A stretch of DNA of 64,000 nucleotides, taken from NCBI GenBank assembly GCA_011503125.2, contig WWBZ02000022.1:434001-498000 (forward strand). The letters run 5' to 3'. Source of the stretch: Botryosphaeria dothidea. Taxonomy: Eukaryota > Ascomycota > Dothideomycetes > Botryosphaeriales > Botryosphaeriaceae. Shown piece after piece: positions 1-10,817 of this stretch (its first letter is position 1; the number at the start of each line of letters is the position of its first letter). The notes under the pieces were generated by a model that had not been told where the DNA came from, did no database searches, and saw only the letters and a program-made list of their open reading frames with translations. Made by a program: the position numbers and the translations under genes.

Positions 1-220
1 GACGGGGAGCATGGAGAATGATCCACGCCGCTTGGCGGATGAGGCGGCATTGCATAATGAGGAAGCCGGGAAGGGATCTGGGGACGGAGACGGAGGCGGA
101 AGTGGAAGCAGGCGCTGAGGGCTCGTGGAATTGGCTCACCTTCTGCTTCCGGCGTTTGCAGACCTCGCAGGCCTGAGCCGTCCGCTGACGCTGCTCGGGC
201 GGCACTTTTGGGCGTGTCAT
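1..220 (-). CDS. Zn(II)2Cys6 transcription factor, 5' end only (runs off the left edge)
   Basis: The ATG lies at 220-218 and the first exon is 220-140 (27 codons, phase 0), followed by a GTGAGC donor at 139. The exon encodes TAQACEVCKRRKQK, the first half of a fungal Zn2Cys6 binuclear cluster: Cys-x2-Cys followed by a basic stretch. Splitting the cluster by an intron after this basic stretch is common in these genes. The second half of the cluster (Cys-x-Gly-x2-Pro-Cys-x2-Cys) is not found in bases 1-139, so the intron must continue beyond the window. Proteins of this family are nuclear DNA-binding regulators that bind CGG half-sites. The gene is divergent from the CoA-transferase at 792, sharing a 571-bp promoter, so local regulation of that gene is possible. 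Family assignment is fairly sure; the target is unknown. Confidence 0.7.
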   Translation of the reverse strand, partial: MTRPKVPPEQRQRTAQACEVCKRRKQKVSQFHEPSAPASTSASVSVPRSLPGFLIMQCRLIRQAAWIILHAPR

Positions 221-791
221 GTCGGAGAGGGCGCTGGGTAGTGGACAAATTGCCGGCGGTCGATGTCACGCACTGGTGGATCTTCGGATAGGCGCAGTGA
301 GGAGAGCAAAGCCGCAGCTGAAGCGTCGGATGCTGTCACGGCGACACGGGACGGCGCTGCTGCACCCCGCGGTGGGGACCGATGACCAGAAACAGGCACG
401 CAAGCAGTCCGGACGCGTCTCTGGCCAGCCGGGAGCCCTGCGAGTTGCAGCGGGCGGTGATCGGAGATTGGAGAGGAGAGGCTGCTGTGGTGTCGCGTCC
501 TTGGCGCTCGCCAGCCGTCGGGTGCCGCACCGTGACTGCTCAGCCCTACCCGTTGTCCTACGCCGTCGCACTGCGCCAACCCGACAACCCCGTCCATCGT
601 GCCATCATGGCGCCCTTTCTTAATACCCGCCGCTGCCAGTGCCGCGGCCCTTCCGATCAGTTGACGCTTACCTGCGGGATATACGCGCCCCTCTCCCGCC
701 CGCCCTCCCTCCGTCGCGACATCTATAACCCTCCTCCTGCCTGCCATCCTGCCCCCGCACCACCATAGCACTACCAGCCGCTAGCGAAGAG
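221..791. promoter_or_regulatory. Divergent intergenic region (Zn2Cys6 regulator / CoA-transferase)
   Basis: This 571-bp GC-rich spacer lies between two start codons facing away from each other and must hold both promoters. It contains overlapping open frames on both strands that have no recognisable protein signature and reflect GC-rich composition. I saw no convincing TATA box. Confidence 0.5.
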
Positions 792-2625
792 ATGGCTACT
801 ACGAACGGAGCCCCGAGTGGCGTTTCCACCGCCAATGGACACTCCAAGAGTTCCTATTCCATGGAGGCCGAGACACGGAAGTCATTGTCAAGCCTGCTCC
901 AGCTCGCAAAGACCCAGATTCCTATCGAATGCAAGGACATAATCGAGAAAACTACTTTCACAACGGCCAACACCGGGAGCCCGTACTTTCCCTGCCCGTT
1001 CAAGGAGACCGAGGCAACGTCGGCATTGAAGGCGGTCGAGGCGGGCATGGCGGCAGCGATAGCGAACTTAGTCTACGGCGAGAAGGAGAGAAAGATCACC
1101 GTTGATCTCGATCGCGCATCATCTTTCCTTTTCTCCGCATATCTCTCCACGGTTGACGGCATGAACAAGGCGCATCTGAACGTCAAGTCCAAGTTGAAAG
1201 GTTTGCGCATTCACGACGCAGCGAGAGCCATTGACTAACGATCCGTAGATACCGACCTTCTCCAAGCACAGTCTATCCTCTACCGGCGGCTATCTGCCAA
1301 TCTGTACGAAACCAAGAAACCTGGCGAATATTTCCACTTGCACGGCTCTCTTGAAGCGACAGTCGCATTGAACATGATTGGATTAGAAGGACACAGACCG
1401 GATATGACTGACTACATGAAGTGCATAAAACTTATCGAGAGTCACGTCAGAAAGTTCACTGCGGATGAACTGGAGAAGATGAACGCCGAAAAGAAGCAGG
1501 CAGGTGTGACGGCTTTGAAATGGGAGGAGTTCAAGGAGACAAATCATGTAAGAACACTGGTCCGAACTCACCAAATGATTCTAACAGCAACTCCAGGGTA
1601 AGACTTTGTTGCAAGAACCCCCGTGGAGGGTTGAGCAGATAGAGTCCGAGTCTCCGCCGACGCCGTTCCCTGGTCTGTCCTCCGCAGCCCCGAAGCCTCA
1701 AGTACTGGCTGGTATCCGGGTTCTGGAACTTTGTAGGATCATTGCAGGCCCAGCGATGGGTCGTGGATTGTCGGAACATGGCGCGGATGTGATCAAGGTT
1801 ACCTCGCCGAATCTTCCGGATGTGCCTTTCTTCCAGGTGGACGGAAACCTCGGAAAGCATGCTTCGGATCTCAACCTCAAGAAGCCTGAAGATCGCAAAA
1901 TCTTTGAGGAGCTTCTGCAATCTGCGGATGTTATTTTAGATGGATATCGGCCCGGCTCCTTGGAGCGACTTGGATACGGACCAAAGCAGATCATCGAACT
2001 CACCAAGCACCGCAACCGAGGCATTGTCTACGTGGCCGAGGACTGTTTTGGGCATATCGGTGAGTGGGCCGGAAGGCCTGGATGGCAGCAGATTGCGGAC
2101 TGTGTAACTGGTGTGGCCTGGGCTCAGGGTGAGTCGATGGGCCTCAACGAGCCGGTGGTACCTCCGTTCCCCATGAGCGACTACGGCACTGGTTGCATGG
2201 GCACGATTGCCGCACTTGTTGGGTTGTACAAGCGTGCCAAGTACGGTGGCTCCTACCACGGAACGACATCGCTCTGCCAGTACGACATCTTCCTCCTGCA
2301 GCAAGGGCTCTACTCGAAGGAGATGATGCAGGAGCTCCGCAGGGTGCATGATCCAGAGTTCTTCGAGCTGAGGCACTACGATTCGGTAGATGAGGTCGGC
2401 AAGCGGGCGTTGAAGACGATGCGGTTAACCCACCCCGAACTCTTCGAGAGCAAGCATCTTTTCGAGAGCTGGAGCAGGGGGTTCGATGCACCGGTCAAGT
2501 TCGTTCGTCCGGTCTCCGAGGTGGAAGGGACGTGGAACGGCTTCCTTCGAAGTTCCAGACCGAATGGCTTCGACGCGCCGACGTGGGACGGTTGGGAGAT
2601 TGACGAAGACATGTTGAAGTGCTAG
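792..2625 (+). CDS. CaiB/BaiF class III CoA-transferase family protein
   Basis: There are three exons: 792-1200, 1249-1547 and 1597-2625. The 48- and 49-nt introns both have a CTAAC branch point, and the frames close to 578 aa. Class III CoA-transferases move CoA between carboxylic acids, and racemases of 2-methylacyl-CoA share the fold. The diagnostic segment begins near residue 272 with VLAGIRVLELCRIIAGPAMG, followed by the GADVIKV strand and by DLNLKKPEDRK and DVILDGYRPGSLERLGYG, all typical of the CaiB N-terminal Rossmann half. The N-terminal 230 residues form the extension seen in fungal members, which are usually about this long. No targeting signal is obvious. The substrate cannot be told from sequence; carnitine, oxalate or branched acyl-CoA metabolism are only possibilities. 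Confidence 0.85.
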
Positions 2626-3206
2626 GTATATGCGCATTCTTGGGGCCTTGGTGCATTGATTGTGGCTGAGATGCGAATGCATGTCTGGGATTAGGAAACA
2701 GATCTATTAATAATAATGTGCTCGTGCAATACAGAGAGCAGGTTCGAGGATTGTCCGGGTGAGCTGATAGCAGGCTGTGGCCAGAGTTGGCGGATGATTC
2801 AAAAACGAAGGAACAAAACAGCGGCTGCGCCCGATCTTGGCAGACATGTCGATGTCAAGAATGCCGCTTGGATCGGCCACAGGCCCCGTGCATGGGCGCC
2901 GTTAGCTGGTTTTTCACTCGTTGCGTGGGGTTGATGTCAGCTTGCGCAGACGGCAGCGTTCAAGGGTCGGACAGCCTGGGCCACAGGCGGCGGCAGGGAA
3001 CCGGAGCTGCGGGTCGCCAGCGACAGACCTACGCAACCACCTCCAAGAATTCAAGACAGCTCCCCATCGCCCCGCTCTCCTCTTGGACCTCTCCCTCCAG
3101 CCCTCTCGCGCCCTCGCTCTTCCGCTGGAGCTTCTTATCTGGCATGGGGCCTGTGCCATTGAGCCCCCGCAGCAGACAGTAGCTTCCAAGGGCCACGTAT
3201 TTTGAC
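2626..3206. other. Intergenic: CoA-transferase 3' region and SEC39 promoter
   Basis: A TATTAATAATAATG stretch near 2705-2718 follows the upstream stop and may help 3' end formation. From about 2750 to 3206 lies the SEC39 upstream region, with a pyrimidine-rich stretch at 3060-3130 (typical of fungal core promoters and leaders). No gene seen. Confidence 0.4.
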
Positions 3207-6167
3207 ATGGCCAGCATCCAAGAGCTCTCGCCAGCCCACTGCGTGCTGCTCGCAACCCACTACGCCGCCGAGTCCAACGTCGATGCTGTGCGCACTTTAT
3301 CGCTGAACCGCCCCGATGCTTTCACCCCGGAGTTCCTACTACGCGTCCTGCTCACCTTCCTGCCAGAGAGCGCCGAGCCGTCGACCTACAACTCCTACGC
3401 CCGCGAGGTCGCCTCGCGCTTGTATCTGCAGCAGCGCGCGAAGATCGAGGTTGACACCGCTCCTGTCAAAGAAATCTCCAGCTCACAGGCCCAGAAGCGC
3501 GTCAAGAGGCTTGATCTACTCCCTCTGGCGCATGCCTCTTGCGCAGACAAAGACCTCGACCCGCTCACGCTCTTCCTCGTCCACCGCGCATACCGCATAG
3601 ACACTGAAACCGGGTTGCTGACCCTTGTGCCGCAACTCGTCGAGCCATTTCTCGAACACTCCGACTATCTGCGCGCTTGGTTCATCTCCAACGTCTTGCC
3701 TCTGCTACGCCTCGACTTCGAATACTACCCAAATGCCGGTTCTACCGCATCACTCGAGAGATTCAGCCGGCTACAAGGGCCACCCGCCATCGATGTCTTG
3801 GTTGGAAAGGCTGAGGCCGCTGAGGAGGACCCTTCTTCCGAGAATCCGTTAATAGCGAGGGACCTGAGGGGTATTGTGGGACCTTGGATGTACGAATTCG
3901 CTTTGAGGGAGAAGCGAAAAGCCCTGGACACTGCGAGGCGTCGCTCGTCTGTAGGCCTCGGGGAAACGGAGAAGAATCATCAAGGCGCTCCAGAAGCCGC
4001 AAAAGATCATCATGACTGGGAACACGTCTACGCTTGGATGGTGCGTAAGGCACCACAACGCTTTGATCTCATCAGCGATGCTTTCGAGAATTGGGATGGC
4101 CCCAGGGATATCGACCTCGGCGGATATGGGGATCCCAACCACCAACACGGCCTCGATGAAGACGTTTACCAGTATTTGCGCAAACGTTATGCACAAGCTG
4201 CTTTCTCTTCGGTTTATTCTGCAGAAAGCAACACCCGAGACACGATCGAAGCAGCGCATGGCGTACTCGTACGCCTAGCAAACCTCATGGATTTTGTTCC
4301 CCCTCCGGACCTTGCCACGAGCGTTGAGATGCTGCCCAAGATCGAGGGACGCACTAGTGTTCTTAACAAATCTTCAACTTCCATTCTTCAGCCTGATACC
4401 CTTTTGAAACCCGATCACCCATTGACTGCTCCTACCCTGGAGACATTCTCTCTTCTTCAAATCTTTGTCTATTCCGCCTACATTCTCGCCGACCTGGGTC
4501 AACCAATTTCTCTGAACAATTTAGCCAAGTTTCGATTCCATTCAGATGAAGATGACCAGCTTCAGATGGTCGGCAGGGTTCTCAAAGGTCTTATCAGTCG
4601 GCCGAAGACCGATGAAGAGCTCTGGAGATCGGCCCGCAACAAGCTCATCTGGCTTTGGAACTGGGGCATGGACCCATCGGAGGAGCACGCCACAACCGGT
4701 CCTGGGGTTTTTGGCAAGATTGGGAGGTTCTCCTTGGAGAAAGAAATTTTGATTTCAATGATCGCAGACGGCCAATTCCAACTCGCTATCGATGTTTACG
4801 TAGCTGATGGAGGTCGTGGAGACCATCTGCAGGGCCCAGACATCGAAGACTGCGTTATCAGCCAGGTCATGCAGTACTACGATAACGCAAGCAATGGCAA
4901 TGTCACGCGTGGAGGCATGAAGAAGGCGCTGGATATCATGACCGCGTTTCAGCCCTACTTTTCAGACTCTCCTACATTTCTATCGACGGAAGCACTTCTT
5001 GCTGCCACGCATTCGCTATCCTTCTACTCACTCGCCCTTCAGCACGGTGTTCCCTTCCGACCAGTGAATATCAGGATCAGTGAGGACCCTGTCTCGCTGA
5101 TTTCCAAGGTGCTGGAGCAGAACCCGAGAAGCTATTCGAAGCTCGACGACCTGATCATGATCGGCCAGAATTTAGTAGCTGCACGGACCCTGGAGAGAGA
5201 TGGCCCCATGATTGAAGAGTCCATCCATGACACGGACAAACATAAGAGACTAGCCTCACGACGCGTTATCGGCATGGCGATCGAGGCTGCTCTAGCCGAG
5301 GATGACTTTGAGACAGCTTACTCCTTTGTCGTCAATCGCCTTAATCACTCGTTCGATCCGACCGCATCAAAGAATTCACCAAGTCGTTCTAGCAGCCAAG
5401 ATACGAATGCAGCCAATGATTCCAAGCGTCAAACAGACGACATATCTTGGAGGGCTGCTTACCTCGCTGGGCGTTACCGCAGTTCTAACAATTCCTTAAC
5501 TTCAGCACATGCTACAGCCGCTGGGTCGCCTGCGCTTCGCCGCTTAGAGCAACGTATGGAGCTGCTCTCTCAAGCCTTACTCTTGGCTCCGCCTTCAGCA
5601 GTCCCGGAGGTGCTCACAGCGTGGCGGCGTTGCGAAGAGGAAATGACAACGCTGTTGGCACAAGAGAATGAGGAAGAAGAGCGGTTCGACGACCATGCAG
5701 ACCGCAGAGCTCCTGGGGCCTTTCCTAGCCAAGCCACTTACGTACAACCTCGGAGAGAGGTTGGTCGTGGTGCAACAGAAGAAGCGCCAATGGGCCTCTT
5801 CGACGTTGCACGTGGTGCCGCTGCCGCTTTCAGCAAGACGGCTTTCCCACTACGTGCCAGCGCCACTACGGGGAGCATCGGCGGTCAGGAAAGCGGCAGG
5901 TCTTCGCTGGATGCTTCGCGGAACCTGTCGGTGGCGGGTAGTGATCCGGGTAGTGGCGACGAGGGTAATAGAGTTAGAAAGAGGGACATGGTTGCGAACG
6001 CAGTGACAGGCGGGCTGGCTTCTGGAATTGGCTGGGTGTTGGGTAAGTTTCTGTCTCTCACAAACCTTAACGCCCGGGGTTTTCGGTGTATTTCACGTCT
6101 ACGTGGCTCATGCTAACATGCTGCAGGTGCTACTCCAGTGCAAGAAAACCAGCGAGGGGATAAGTGA
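3207..6167 (+). CDS. SEC39: Sec39-domain protein, Dsl1/NRZ tethering complex subunit
   Basis: Two exons, 3207-6042 and 6127-6167, are joined across an 84-nt intron (GTAAGT...CTGCAG) and give 958 aa. Without the splice the frame would run into the intron and stop at 6116. The N-terminal two thirds match the Sec39 family. The block LTLFLVHRAYRIDTETGLL, then the LEHSDYLRAWFISNVLPLLRL segment and FEYYP, is characteristic. The rest is predicted to be all-helical repeats (alpha-solenoid). With Dsl1/ZW10 and Tip20/RINT1, Sec39 tethers Golgi-derived COPI vesicles to ER SNAREs, acting on the cytosolic face of the ER. The C-terminal 150 residues are Gly/Ser/Arg-rich and end in a small helix encoded partly by exon 2. 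Gene identity is well supported; the start is the first ATG in frame. Confidence 0.88.
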
Positions 6168-6610
6168 CCAGATGGCCAGTAGCATGTCGAGAGTACTATG
6201 CGCGGGTCCGAAGTAATCAAGAAATAACTGGGAGTATTCCTCAGCCTTGTACTTAGCAACAAACAGTAATATGAACAATTCAATCAGCACTTCGAACCAG
6301 TCAAGGCTGTCCTGAAGATGTGCGCCTTAGGCGAGTTGAGTGATAAAATCCTCCATGGTATCTTCATGCTGGTCACCAATATGCATGCCAACCCGTGTTC
6401 TGCTTACCAACACGTTCTCAGACGGTACTCCGAAACTCCGTTTCGACACAGCCCCGATCGGGTAAGGGTTTCGTGCGTGCTACGTTTACCTGCCGCGCGC
6501 TTTTCCCACATCCGATGAAAGCGTCGGAAGCTGACTAACGGGGACTTGCGCAACGCGGACCTCCGCTCCCGCGGCGCCTCTGGACGTGGGCCGAGGGGCA
6601 CCGTTGTTCC

Positions 6611-6641
<31 letters not shown>

Positions 6642-6950
6642 CCAAACGCTCCAGCTAGGCCGTTGCAACGCGTATGACGTATTTCTGAAGCGATTGACCT
6701 GCGCTAATTGAGCCCTTGACTTCTTTCCTGCTCAACAGTAGTCTTCCCTACCTGAAATTCTTACAACAGTCTTCCCAGCGCGCACCGGCAACCTCTTCCG
6801 CCTCAGCAGAGACAGGGATCTACCAATCCAGCCAGTACCACACACCTCTTTCCTCCGTCTTGCGACACCGGAGATTAAAAAAACATCAAACCAGATCATC
6901 ACGCCGCCTTTTACATCTGGCAGTGCGAGTGATAAGATACGAGAGTAAAA
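6168..6950. other. Intergenic: SEC39 3' region and promoter of the SnoaL-like gene
   Basis: This is a gene-free spacer of 783 bp between two co-directional genes. It contains a 26-base pure C run at 6613-6638 and a purine/pyrimidine-rich leader before the ATG at 6951. No open frame here has a recognisable domain. Confidence 0.4.
6613..6638. repeat. Poly-C homopolymer tract, C26
   Basis: There are 26 consecutive C bases, flanked by CT on the left and TCTCC on the right. It lies 312 bp upstream of the start of the SnoaL-like gene. Long G/C homopolymers are unstable and can be misread in length by sequencing, so the exact count should be treated as approximate. Confidence 0.9.
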
Positions 6951-7640
6951 ATGTCGCACTCCTACGCATCTGAGTACCCGGCCGGTATCGACTTCGACCC
7001 GGCCTACAAGAAGTTCTTCGAGGACTTCTACGCAGTCTCGGACACGCCCGAGGTGCACGAGAAGTACGCCGCCAACTTCACCGACGATGCGACGCTGATC
7101 ATGGCCTCCAAGACGGTCAACGGTCGGGCTGGTACGCTAATCTTTTGTTTCCTTCTTTGTATCTCATTTTGTTTTTCTTGTCATATTCTCTTTCATTGCT
7201 CTTTCCGAGATATGGTTTTCTATGATTCTAAATCTCTCAGCTTTGTGCAATCGCTTTGCTTGCCTTCCATTTCTTACCAGACTGACCACGATACTTGCAC
7301 ACACGCAGAGATCATCGGCCTCCGCAACGCTATGTGGGAAAAGGTCTCCTCGCGACTGCACTCACCTCTCAAGATCTTCCCCGCCGGCGCCAAGGGTGCT
7401 GACGAGGTCATGCTGTACGGCACCGTGTCGTACACGTTCAAGGATGGTAGGAAGGGTAGTGTGGACTGGGCGGCGCGAGCAAACCTGGTGAAGGAGGATG
7501 GCAAGGTGAAGATGAAATATTATCAGGTGTATTTGGTGAGTCTTTCTCTGCAACTCCAAATGCGGAGTAAGTAGTGCTGGCATGGTGGATCTTGCTGACT
7601 GTGTATTCAGGATACGGCGGCGCAGCAGGCTGCGAAGTAA
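6951..7640 (+). CDS. SnoaL/NTF2-like small protein
   Basis: Three exons, 6951-7131, 7309-7535 and 7611-7640, give 145 aa with closing frames. The introns are 177 and 75 nt; the first is unusually long for this window. The protein begins with an aromatic helix (FDPAYKKFFEDFYAVSDTP), followed by YAANFTDDATLIMASKTVNG. It continues with the helix IIGLRNAMWEKVSSRLHSP and paired beta strands (EVMLYGTVSYTFKDGRKG, WAARANLVKEDGKVKMKYYQVYL). This order is that of the SnoaL-like/NTF2-like cone fold used by small-molecule isomerases, dehydratases and orphan proteins in fungi. The FTDDA motif and the C-terminal YYQVYL strand are usual in the fungal members. There is no signal peptide, so a cytosolic location is likely. 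The substrate is unknown. Confidence 0.75.
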
Positions 7641-8656
7641 GAGATTAACAACTGATGAGTCTAAGACCTCCCGAACACGAATTAAGAAGTCACTCCAATC
7701 ATTTTCTTCGTACTCAAAATCAGTTTCCTAACTGTACTCTCTTCTCTCCTCCGCAGTATGAGAATGCGTTGCAAGGCAAGTAAACCACTGTATTTATGCC
7801 AAGATTCCAATCTGTTGGTTTTGATTTTGTTGCTAGCTCAATTTTTTCAACGTCTCTTCCATCACATCTCCGCTCGTCTTAGCGAACTAATTGCATCACC
7901 CCACCTTGTCATGAGCCCCTGACGGGACGGGACGTGAGTAAGGTAGCCCTGACTCGTTGCACGGAAGCGCCGGTAACTGCGGGGTAATTGGGTCTCACCT
8001 GTGGCTATGAGCGCGATGTCGGGCATTCCTTCATGTCTAGATTAACAGATGTTGTTGTTCCTCAGGGGCTTTAGCAGCCGAGCAGCGTATGGAAAAGCTT
8101 GCAGAGCAGTCTCAAAGGCTACCCTGTCTTCAAAACCATGCCCACAGCTCGAAGTATCTTGGAGGCGACATTCTGGATAGATATCACAGACTAAATCCGG
8201 AATTGCAAGGAAACGAGAATGAAGTTATGGAATGAGTAAGGGGTATGAACGGGAGATTGCAGCTGTGGCGACGGCTTTCAACAAACATAACCCTCGTGGG
8301 GAGTTGAAGCATTCGTCCGGGCACAGGCGTTTAGAACAGCGGTGATAGTCAGGTACCGACGAATGCTTCTACTCCCCATAGCCATTTTTTTTTTCAGGCC
8401 TTCTATGACACTATCGCATTTGGCACCAACCGTCGGCGGCAACACTCCTCTGGACAAGCGAGCGGCATGCCCGGAAACAACCCTGACCAGCATTACCCTA
8501 CAAAAGGCCCCTGCGAGACGCGGGATCACTCCGACCCTGTGGATCATGCTAAAATCTACTTCCAAGGTGTGTAAATCTGGATCTCTCCTCAAGTTCCAGC
8601 GCAAAGCTAGACCGACTGTTTCATTGGACGCGCCGGTACCTTGCAAAACCCCAATC
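7641..8656. other. Intergenic region holding repeat copy A
   Basis: This is a 1-kb spacer before the FAD oxidoreductase. The 8252-8452 stretch is a palindromic repeat (separate entry) that ends about 200 bp before the start codon. The rest holds pyrimidine tracts and no supported gene; an apparent open frame 8342-8866 runs through the repeat into the true first exon. Confidence 0.5.
8252..8452. mobile_element. MITE-like nested palindrome, copy A
   Basis: The inner hairpin is 8297-8378. The left arm TGGGGAGTTGAAGCATTCGT is matched by the reverse complement of the right arm (ACGAATGCTTCTACTCCCCA, with one extra mismatch near the turn). The outer arms are weaker. Bases 8259-8280 resemble TTGCAGC..GACGG, and 8420-8452 carry TTTGGCACCAACCGTCGG followed by CAACACTCCTCTG. 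Copies B and D share the same outer and internal segments, so the unit is about 190-200 bp. Orientation is opposite to copy B. No target-site duplication is clear. It sits in the promoter region of the FAD oxidoreductase. Confidence 0.65.
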
Positions 8657-10529
8657 ATGCGGTCCATTGTATCTTCAGCTGCTTTTGCGCTCATCACTGC
8701 TTCTCTTCTCGTCAAAGCTGCTCAAACACAGCAATGCGTAGGTGAATCCCTTCCGGAAGTGTTGAACTTCCCGAAGCTGATGAGACTTTCGGCTACAGTG
8801 CGATTTACTTGCTCAGCGCTATCCCGACCATGTGTTCACGCGGAACACGTCAACATGGACCGCTGAGAATCACGACTTCTGGTGTGGGTGTTCCAGGGTG
8901 GTCGACTTCCAATTGCGAGAACACCATGCTCATTCAGGGTAGCTGTGACTGAGTTCCGTGATCCTTCCTGTGTATTCCTTCCCGACTCCGCAGAAAGCGT
9001 AGCAGATGCGGTAGCGCTGTTTTCCAAGAACGAATGCAAATTCGCTGTCAAAGGCGGCGGCCACAGCGCCATCCCTCAAGCCGCAAACATTGATGACGGC
9101 ATCCTCGTGCCCATGGAAGCCATCAATGGGACGGATATCAACTTCGAGAACAACCACATCAGAGTGGGTGCGGGTGCGAAGCTCGTCGACGTTTACCGTG
9201 CGCTGGATCCGCATAACCTCACAGCTGTCATCGGCCGCTTTGGTGGAATCGGCATGGGCCTCGCAGTCGGCGCGGGCATCTCGTATCTGAGCAACAGCGA
9301 GGGCCTGGCGGTCGACAATGTAATCAATTACGAGGTCATTCTGGCCAATGGCTCCATCGTCAACGCGAACGCAAGCTGCCATGCGGATCTCTTCTGGGCC
9401 CTCAAAGGCGGCAACAACAACTTTGGCGTCGTGACACACTTCCACCTACGCACTCTAGAAACCGAGGGCGCCATATACGGTGGTTTTGTCTTCTACCCGG
9501 AGGCTTCTCTCGAGAAGGTCGTCGATGTCGTCTATGACTACCACGTGCGCCAGGCTGTCGACGATGTGCACACCCACGTAATCCCGCAGTTCGGCTTCAA
9601 TGGTACTACAAACGAAACAATTGGCCTTACTCCGGTCATGTACAATCGTCCCGTTGATGAGCTACCCGATATTTTGAAGCCCTGGATTGAGGTTAATTAC
9701 ACAGACACTACGTTGAAGAAGCAACAGTACAGCAATTTGGCAAGTGAATTGCACGCCGCCGTCACGGATGGTCTTGTGTACGTATTCCCAGCCTCAGTGC
9801 TTCCTCTGAGTCCAATTTCCTGTCCTTCCGCTTCTCCGCACCACCTATCTAATTGTGGCCTCTACTGACGGTGCGGATTAAAGGCAAGAGCAACGTGTTT
9901 TCACCGTCTACGCGGACGCACAGCTCTACCAGGATTTGTGGTGGAACTACCGCGTTTGGTTACAGAAATTCCGCGACGTCGAGGGCTTGTACGGCCTGCA
10001 CGACAACATGCCAATTACTCCCCGTCAAGTAGTTCGAGTTGAGAAGGGAACGAATGCGCTCGGGCTTGACACCAATCCCGGCAACAGAACTCTCGGAAGT
10101 AAGCATCTCAAGTGAACAAACCATGCATGGAACTAACAAATATTTTTAATGGCTAGTAATATATTATGCCGTCACGTTCAAGAACATCGAGGACGCGGAG
10201 CGCGTACTACCTGCTCACGACGAGTTTGTCAAGTCTCAGCAGGAGCTTGCGGCAAGTAGGGGCCTGCTGCATCCTTACATGTATATCACCCCTTGCTTAT
10301 TGAATTAATTTTTTTCTGTTTTCTAAATTGAAGACATCTTGCGGAATGATCAGCTGATGTGATTACTTGCAGCATGCTCACTTATTCGGGCTGGAATCAG
10401 CCGGCAATCTCCAGCTATGGTGCGGAAAATGTCGCCAAGTTGAAAGAAATTGCGGCCCGATATGACCCTACCAGCGTATTTCAACGCTTGGTCCCTGGTG
10501 GGCAGAAATTACCAACGGAAGACGCATAG
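8657..10529 (+). CDS. Secreted FAD-linked oxidoreductase (berberine-bridge/VAO type)
   Basis: Six exons: 8657-8737, 8799-8883, 8943-9777, 9884-10098, 10157-10280 and 10373-10529. All phases close to 498 aa. The second intron could instead use 8882/8937, but the chosen form gives the family's WS junction. Residues 1-23 are a signal peptide (MRSIVSSAAFALITASLLVK). A CC doublet at 27-28 and the YPDHVF block are typical of fungal members. The FAD_binding_4 domain has VKGGGHSAIPQ, whose His (about residue 96) is the usual covalent 8-alpha-histidyl FAD anchor. FGGIGMGLAVGAGISYLS follows. The C-terminal BBE-like end has GWNQP and YDPTSVFQRLVPGG. Such enzymes oxidise sugars, alcohols or secondary metabolites extracellularly. 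A substrate-oxidase role is inferred; the substrate is unknown. Confidence 0.87.
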
Positions 10530-10817
10530 ACAAGTGTGTCTGAAGGTTAGAAGGCATGGTTAGTGTAACATGATGGAGAAAGGTATCAGTGCTGTTGACC
10601 GCTGGCACTTCCCCCGTTGAATTCAAGCGACCACCCCTCAGTGGACCGTACCGGAATGCTTCTCCGACATGAAACGGAGCTATATATTGAGCTGAACTCT
10701 AAAGTCTTCGTAAAAGCAGCAGTGTTCCGCGACAGCCCTTCTATCCTTATGACTTACATTCACATATATCCTCAAGTGACATCCTGCTTGCACAGTGTGC
10801 ATCCTCGGTCAACATGC

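Noticed and set aside
10630..10670. Possible seventh repeat copy (GTACCGGAATGCTTCTCC)
   Set aside because: It resembles one hairpin arm of copy A with gaps, but no opposite arm or shared internal segment is present.
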